From NCBI GenBank assembly GCA_003600225.1, contig QZFT01000056.1, positions 186,001 through 250,000 of the forward strand: DNA of 64,000 nucleotides, given 5' to 3'. Shown here one piece after another: positions 60,538 through 64,000 of the stretch. The notes under the pieces are model-generated. The model had not been told where the DNA came from and did not search any database. It saw only the letters and a list, made by a program, of their open reading frames with translations. This DNA comes from Pseudonocardiaceae bacterium YIM PH 21723. Lineage in GTDB: Bacteria > Actinomycetota > Actinomycetes > Mycobacteriales > Pseudonocardiaceae. The position numbers and the translations under genes were made by a program. How positions within the stretch are numbered: position 1 is the stretch's first letter; each line of letters begins with the position of its first letter.

Positions 60538-61491
60538 CTACCGTGGTAGGAGTCTGCCGATGATCCCGTCGATATCCGCGCGCACCATGTAGTCGCGGAT
60601 GAAGTGCCCGCCCGGCTCCTCATGCCACTCGTGCCGGATGCCCGCCCGGCTCAGTAGGCCACGGAACTCCCGCTGACCGGTGAGGACCGCCGTCTCGTTG
60701 GCCATGTCGAGCCCGTTCACCGGATCCGGGCTGGTACCCGCCACCAGGAAGATCCGCTTTTCCCGGTAGCCCTCCAGTTGCTCGACCGGATTGTCCGCGC
60801 TCACCTTGGCCTCGTCCCAGAGCGGCGCGCCGTACACGGTGCCGCCACCCAGCTCCACCGCCGCCGAGGACAGGTTCGCCCAGTGCACCACCACACCGGC
60901 ATCCCGGCGCAGGCTGGCCGGCCCGGAGTGGGCGCTCACCGAGGCGAACAGGTTCGGATACCGGGCCGCGTACTTGAGCGCGCCGAATCCACCCATCGAG
61001 AACCCCGACACGGCCCGGCCTTCCTGCTCGGCGTAGGTGCGGAAATGGGCGTCCACCCACGGAACCAGCTGCTTGATGTGGAAGTTCTCCCAGTTACGTG
61101 GACCGGCATGGGAGCTGACCGGGTTCGAGTACCAGCCCGCGTGACCGCCGTCCGGCATCACCACGATGATCGGCTTGCCCGCGGTGAAGTCGCGGATCCC
61201 GGCGCGATCCCAGGTGAGGAAATCCTGGTCGGTGCCGCCCCCGTGCAGCAGATACAGCACCGGATACCGGCGTCCATTGGTCCGATAATCCGCCGGCAGC
61301 AGCACGTTCACCGCGGGATTCCAGCCGATCTCGCCGGTCTGGAACCGGTAGTACCACATGCGTGGATCGGTCTCGTTCCGCTCTACGACCCGCAACGCCT
61401 CGTCATCTGCCCGCGCCAGCACTGAGCTGCCCAACGTCAGAGCGGCTGCGGCACCCCCTGCGGCCAGCAGAAACCCCCTGCGACTCCCCAT
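60538..61491 (-). CDS. Exported esterase of the Esterase_D/antigen 85-like family
   Basis: A 317-residue alpha/beta hydrolase with a twin-arginine signal (GSRRGFLLAAGGAAAALTLG). The nucleophile is Ser165 (SGFSMGGFGALKYAA), the oxyanion region LYLLHGGGTDQDF and the catalytic His lies in EEPGGHFIRDY. It resembles Esterase_D proteins (PF00756), which include mycolyl transferases and feruloyl/enterobactin esterases; which ester it cuts is not known. First gene of a three-gene operon with the kinase and the fused response regulator. Confidence 0.9.
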   Translation of the reverse strand: MGSRRGFLLAAGGAAAALTLGSSVLARADDEALRVVERNETDPRMWYYRFQTGEIGWNPAVNVLLPADYRTNGRRYPVLYLLHGGGTDQDFLTWDRAGIRDFTAGKPIIVVMPDGGHAGWYSNPVSSHAGPRNWENFHIKQLVPWVDAHFRTYAEQEGRAVSGFSMGGFGALKYAARYPNLFASVSAHSGPASLRRDAGVVVHWANLSSAAVELGGGTVYGAPLWDEAKVSADNPVEQLEGYREKRIFLVAGTSPDPVNGLDMANETAVLTGQREFRGLLSRAGIRHEWHEEPGGHFIRDYMVRADIDGIIGRLLPR

Positions 61492-61573
61492 GATCCTGCC
61501 TCCCCTGTCGAATCCGGAGACTTGAAAGTAGGCCGAGGCGATGAATTCACCATGAAACCAAATCCGGAGGCAA

Positions 61574-61750
61574 CTATCGGCGTCTCCGGGGCGTGATACG
61601 GAAGAAGTCCGCGAGCGCGCGGATGATGGCCGGGCGGTCCCGGGGATTGGTACCCCGGAGGGCGATGATCAGTCCGGTCAGCCGCACCAGGCCACCGGCC
61701 AGCGTCATTCCGACCAGGAGGTAGATGTTGGTACTGGTCAGCAGGTTCAT
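61574..61750 (-). CDS. Small membrane protein, 58 residues
   Basis: A short frame starting at the ATG 61750 with a GGAG site at good spacing. Sequence MNLLTSTNIYLLVGMTLAGG ... LTGLIIALRGTNP has one or two hydrophobic stretches followed by a basic tail (RITPRRRR). Composition fits a real small protein. No family recognised. It sits 82 bases upstream of the esterase start, on the same strand, and may be part of its unit. Confidence 0.6.
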   Translation of the reverse strand: MNLLTSTNIYLLVGMTLAGGLVRLTGLIIALRGTNPRDRPAIIRALADFFRITPRRRR

Positions 61751-61933
61751 CGGGCATCTCCGCTGAAAAGGGCACAGCCTTCCCACCGGAGGTCTCTTCC
61801 GCTCGTACTGAACGAGCCGACGGCACCGGGCCCGGGCTGGCCGGACCGCGTTGACGACACCGCCGCGAAGGAATACTCCCCTCCCTGACGAACTCAGTGT
61901 GACACCATGCGTACTCCCTTGACTACCCGGCGT

Positions 61934-62560
61934 TCATTTGCCCCACTCAGCGGCGATCCTGGCCCTACGGGCGAACACGGCCTCCCGGTTGTTCTCCATC
62001 TCCCGAAGCGCGACCTTGCGCGCCCGATCCGGGACGCGGTCCACGTACAGCCCACCGTTCAGATGGTCGGTCTCATGCTGCAGCGCCCGGGCGAAATAAC
62101 CGGAGCCCTCGATGACCAGTGGGTTTCCGTGCATGTCCCAACCTCGCACGATCGCCTTGTCCGGGCGCGCGAGATCCGCACGTGCGCCAGGTACCGATAG
62201 ACAGCCCTCCCGTGCCTCCACCAGGTTCCGACGGTCGGCGGGCAGTGTGTTCAGGATCGGGTTCGCGATGTGGCCGACGTGGCGGACGCCGTAATCGTCC
62301 TCGCAATCCCAGACGAACACACTCAGATCCACGTCCACCTGGTTGGCAGCCAACCCGCAGCCCTCGGCGACCCGCATCGTCGCGAACATGTCATCGATCA
62401 GCGCCGCCAGCTCCGAGGTGCCGAATTCGACCACCGGTGCGCAGATCTTGCGCAGGATCGGCTCACCGATCACGGTCACCCGTCGCACGGCACCACGTTC
62501 CGCCTCCGGCGGGATATCCGGATAGGCGTCGACCCGCTTCCCCAACACGAGCACCGGCAT
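61934..62560 (-). CDS. def: Peptide deformylase
   Basis: A 208-residue deformylase with all three motifs: GCGLAANQ (67-74), EGCLS (118-122, Cys120 metal ligand) and HETDH (162-166, metal ligands plus catalytic Glu163). It removes formyl groups from nascent proteins at the ribosome exit. I take the ATG at 62560 with AAGGGGGA upstream. No fmt gene follows, so this is probably a second or accessory deformylase; such copies are sometimes kept for resistance to deformylase inhibitors. Divergent from an ArsR regulator across two palindromes. Confidence 0.93.
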   Translation of the reverse strand: MPVLVLGKRVDAYPDIPPEAERGAVRRVTVIGEPILRKICAPVVEFGTSELAALIDDMFATMRVAEGCGLAANQVDVDLSVFVWDCEDDYGVRHVGHIANPILNTLPADRRNLVEAREGCLSVPGARADLARPDKAIVRGWDMHGNPLVIEGSGYFARALQHETDHLNGGLYVDRVPDRARKVALREMENNREAVFARRARIAAEWGK

Positions 62561-62585
62561 GTTTCCCCCTTCGACTTGCTCGATG

Positions 62586-62612
62586 CTTTGCAAAGTAGCA
62601 GGCTTTGCAAAG
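62586..62612. promoter_or_regulatory. Two CTTTGCAAAG palindromes, probable ArsR operator
   Basis: Identical perfect 10-bp palindromes at 62586-62595 and 62603-62612, 17 bases apart centre to centre. The second ends on the first base of the ArsR start codon. They fill the divergent gap to def. Confidence 0.8.
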
Positions 62613-62992
62613 TGACCTCACTTCCCACCCACCCGATTCGCGTTGCCCTGCTGGACCTACTCGCCGATCGCGGCACCGTGACCTCCACGGAGGCCGCCAC
62701 CTCACTGAACCTGTCGTCTGGCCTGTGCTCGTTCCACCTGCGCCAACTGGCCCGCCATGGCCTGGTCGAGGAGGCGGACCGGGTCGACGGCCGGGCACGG
62801 CCCTGGCAACTGTCCTGGGGAACTGTGGATCGATCGCCCGTGGAGTTCTCGGCTGTGGATGGCGGGTTTGACGCCTCGATCCGGGTGACCGAGGCTGAGC
62901 GGGACGAATTGCTGGGGCGGATGCGGGAACTGGTGGCCTCCTATGACGGCGGGGCCGGCACAGGCCAGGTTCTGTCGGTGCGGGTTTCCTGA
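62612..62992 (+). CDS. ArsR family transcriptional regulator
   Basis: A 126-residue winged-helix regulator. HTH: THPIRVALLDLLADRGTVTS and LNLSSGLCSFHLRQLARHGL, wing EEADRVDGRARPWQLSWG. No metal-binding CxC motif is seen, so it likely senses something other than arsenic or heavy metals. GTG start at 62612 is inside the second palindrome. Divergent from peptide deformylase, the likely target. Confidence 0.85.
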   Translation: MTSLPTHPIRVALLDLLADRGTVTSTEAATSLNLSSGLCSFHLRQLARHGLVEEADRVDGRARPWQLSWGTVDRSPVEFSAVDGGFDASIRVTEAERDELLGRMRELVASYDGGAGTGQVLSVRVS

Positions 62993-63112
62993 TTTGACTG
63001 TTCGCCACCGCTTGCGCTTTACCGCAGGAACGTCCGGACCGCAGATTATTGCATCCATGTGGGTTATCGTACGGATTCGATATCCTCTCCTCATGCGAGT
63101 AATGTCGAAGAT

Positions 63113-64000
63113 GTGAGCGACAATTATGAGTTCCCAGTGAGCGGTTTTGCGGACCTGGTCAAGCGACACCGTGAGACCACTGCGTCCATGTACTGGTATG
63201 CGGCTCGGATGGCCGAGGAGCGGGGTGACTCCGACTTCGTCGCCGACACCGTCGCCGAGGTAATGGGCATGTCACGTCAGCGCGGGGCGAACTGGCTGGA
63301 GGTCGCGCAGGCTCTGGACAGCCCGTTGGAGTCCACCTTCGAGGCCTTGCTGGAGGGGCTGATAGACGAGGAGCGGATGCGGGCGATCTATTCCAAGACC
63401 CGCTGGCTGTCCCCGGACAACCTCGTGCTGGTGGAGCGGATCGCGTTGGACAACGCGGGCTGGATGTCGGCGCGGCAACTGTGCGGGGTCATGGAAAAGG
63501 AGATCCTGCGCATCGACCCCGACGGCCACGCGAAGCGAAGGTCGCGACGGATATCGCACCGCAGGCTGGAGCACCTTCCCGGATCCGATGGGGTATCGAC
63601 CCTGTCGATCACCGGGGATGAGGTCACCAACCATGCGATCCGCCAGCATGTGGGTGCGCTGGCGAAGCGGTTGCGAGGTGAGGGGGATGAGCGGGAGATG
63701 GATCAGTTGCGCTGCGACATCTCTCAACAGCTCCTGCTAGGGAAGTTCGACGGCGCGGGGGATGTGCAGGCCGACATCATCATCCACCTGAACCCGGACA
63801 TTCTGGCGGGATTCTCCAACGCTCCGGCCGAGGTCGCGGGCATGGGGCCGATGGCCGCCGAAGTCGCCCGGAGCTACGCCGCCAAAGGCGATTGGTACCG
63901 CCTCGTCGAGGATCCGGTGACCGGTGTCGGGATCACCGCCGAGACGAAGTCGAGGTTCCCCACTCCGGAGATGCGGAGGCTACTGCTCTCCAACTCCAAG
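63113..64000 (+). CDS. DUF222 protein, N-terminal part (HNH domain beyond window)
   Basis: From the GTG at 63113 the frame stays open to the edge (296 codons). It has DUF222 features: GMSRQRGANWLEVAQALDSP ... MSARQLCGVMEKE and the pre-HNH segment VEDPVTGVGITAETKSRFPT followed by MRRLLLSNSK. In the related gene at 16938 the equivalent part precedes the CxxxxC of the HNH domain, so an HNH domain should follow immediately outside the window. It is not a recent duplicate of that gene: sequence is only distantly similar, and I see no structured repeat upstream. Confidence 0.8.
   Translation, partial: MSDNYEFPVSGFADLVKRHRETTASMYWYAARMAEERGDSDFVADTVAEVMGMSRQRGANWLEVAQALDSPLESTFEALLEGLIDEERMRAIYSKTRWLSPDNLVLVERIALDNAGWMSARQLCGVMEKEILRIDPDGHAKRRSRRISHRRLEHLPGSDGVSTLSITGDEVTNHAIRQHVGALAKRLRGEGDEREMDQLRCDISQQLLLGKFDGAGDVQADIIIHLNPDILAGFSNAPAEVAGMGPMAAEVARSYAAKGDWYRLVEDPVTGVGITAETKSRFPTPEMRRLLLSNSK

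Overview
The window is high-GC DNA with strong third-position G/C bias, many GTG starts and a few TTG starts, frequent 4-base ATGA/GTGA gene overlaps and long perfect hairpins between convergent genes. With an SsgA-like sporulation protein, a DasR-type operator before a chitinase, DUF222/HNH (13E12-type) genes and many one-component regulators, this points to a mycelial actinomycete, most likely Pseudonocardiales; the genus cannot be fixed by reading alone. No rRNA, tRNA, CRISPR array or phage was seen. Both edges cut genes: a DUF2306 membrane protein on the left and a DUF222 (pre-HNH) protein on the right.

Left third (1-31 kb): a TetR/DUF2306 divergent pair with a clear operator; two tandem secreted DUF4360 proteins; a lone pcaB; an AlkB-like dioxygenase; a large thiamine-diphosphate enzyme of the homodimeric E1/transketolase type; a sulfur locus (LysR with a frameshift, a YeiH-type exporter and a cysteine dioxygenase-like cupin); a DEAD-box helicase; an APC permease coupled to an acetyltransferase. 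At 16.7-18.4 kb a DUF222/HNH gene lies between two inverted copies of a ~175-190 bp, highly self-complementary repeat, the most unusual structure in the window. Next come an XRE-cupin/GNAT/XRE-cupin operon, a thioredoxin-reductase-like flavoprotein with a methyltransferase, and a four-gene ThiY-like ABC transporter/HAD operon. A chitinase with a DasR site and an SsgA-like protein follow.

Middle (31-51 kb): a lone LutC-like protein, an LGFP-type membrane protein, a two-component system followed by a 45-residue acidic peptide and a PrsW-like protease operon, an HxlR/MFS divergent pair, a secreted GH31 glycosidase, two acyl-CoA synthetases around a GAF-LuxR regulator, an MFS/MarR divergent pair with a near-perfect operator, and a secreted SGNH hydrolase.

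Right part (51-64 kb): MerR, amidase, MFS exporter and two tandem GMC oxidoreductases form an accessory metabolic block. It is followed on the other strand by an esterase, a histidine kinase and a response regulator that carries REC, LuxR-type HTH, a second winged-helix DNA-binding domain and a BTAD domain in one chain (a NarL-SARP fusion). A peptide deformylase diverges from an ArsR regulator across two identical palindromes. Many regulators have inverted repeats at the right place, so several testable regulator-operator pairs can be read directly.
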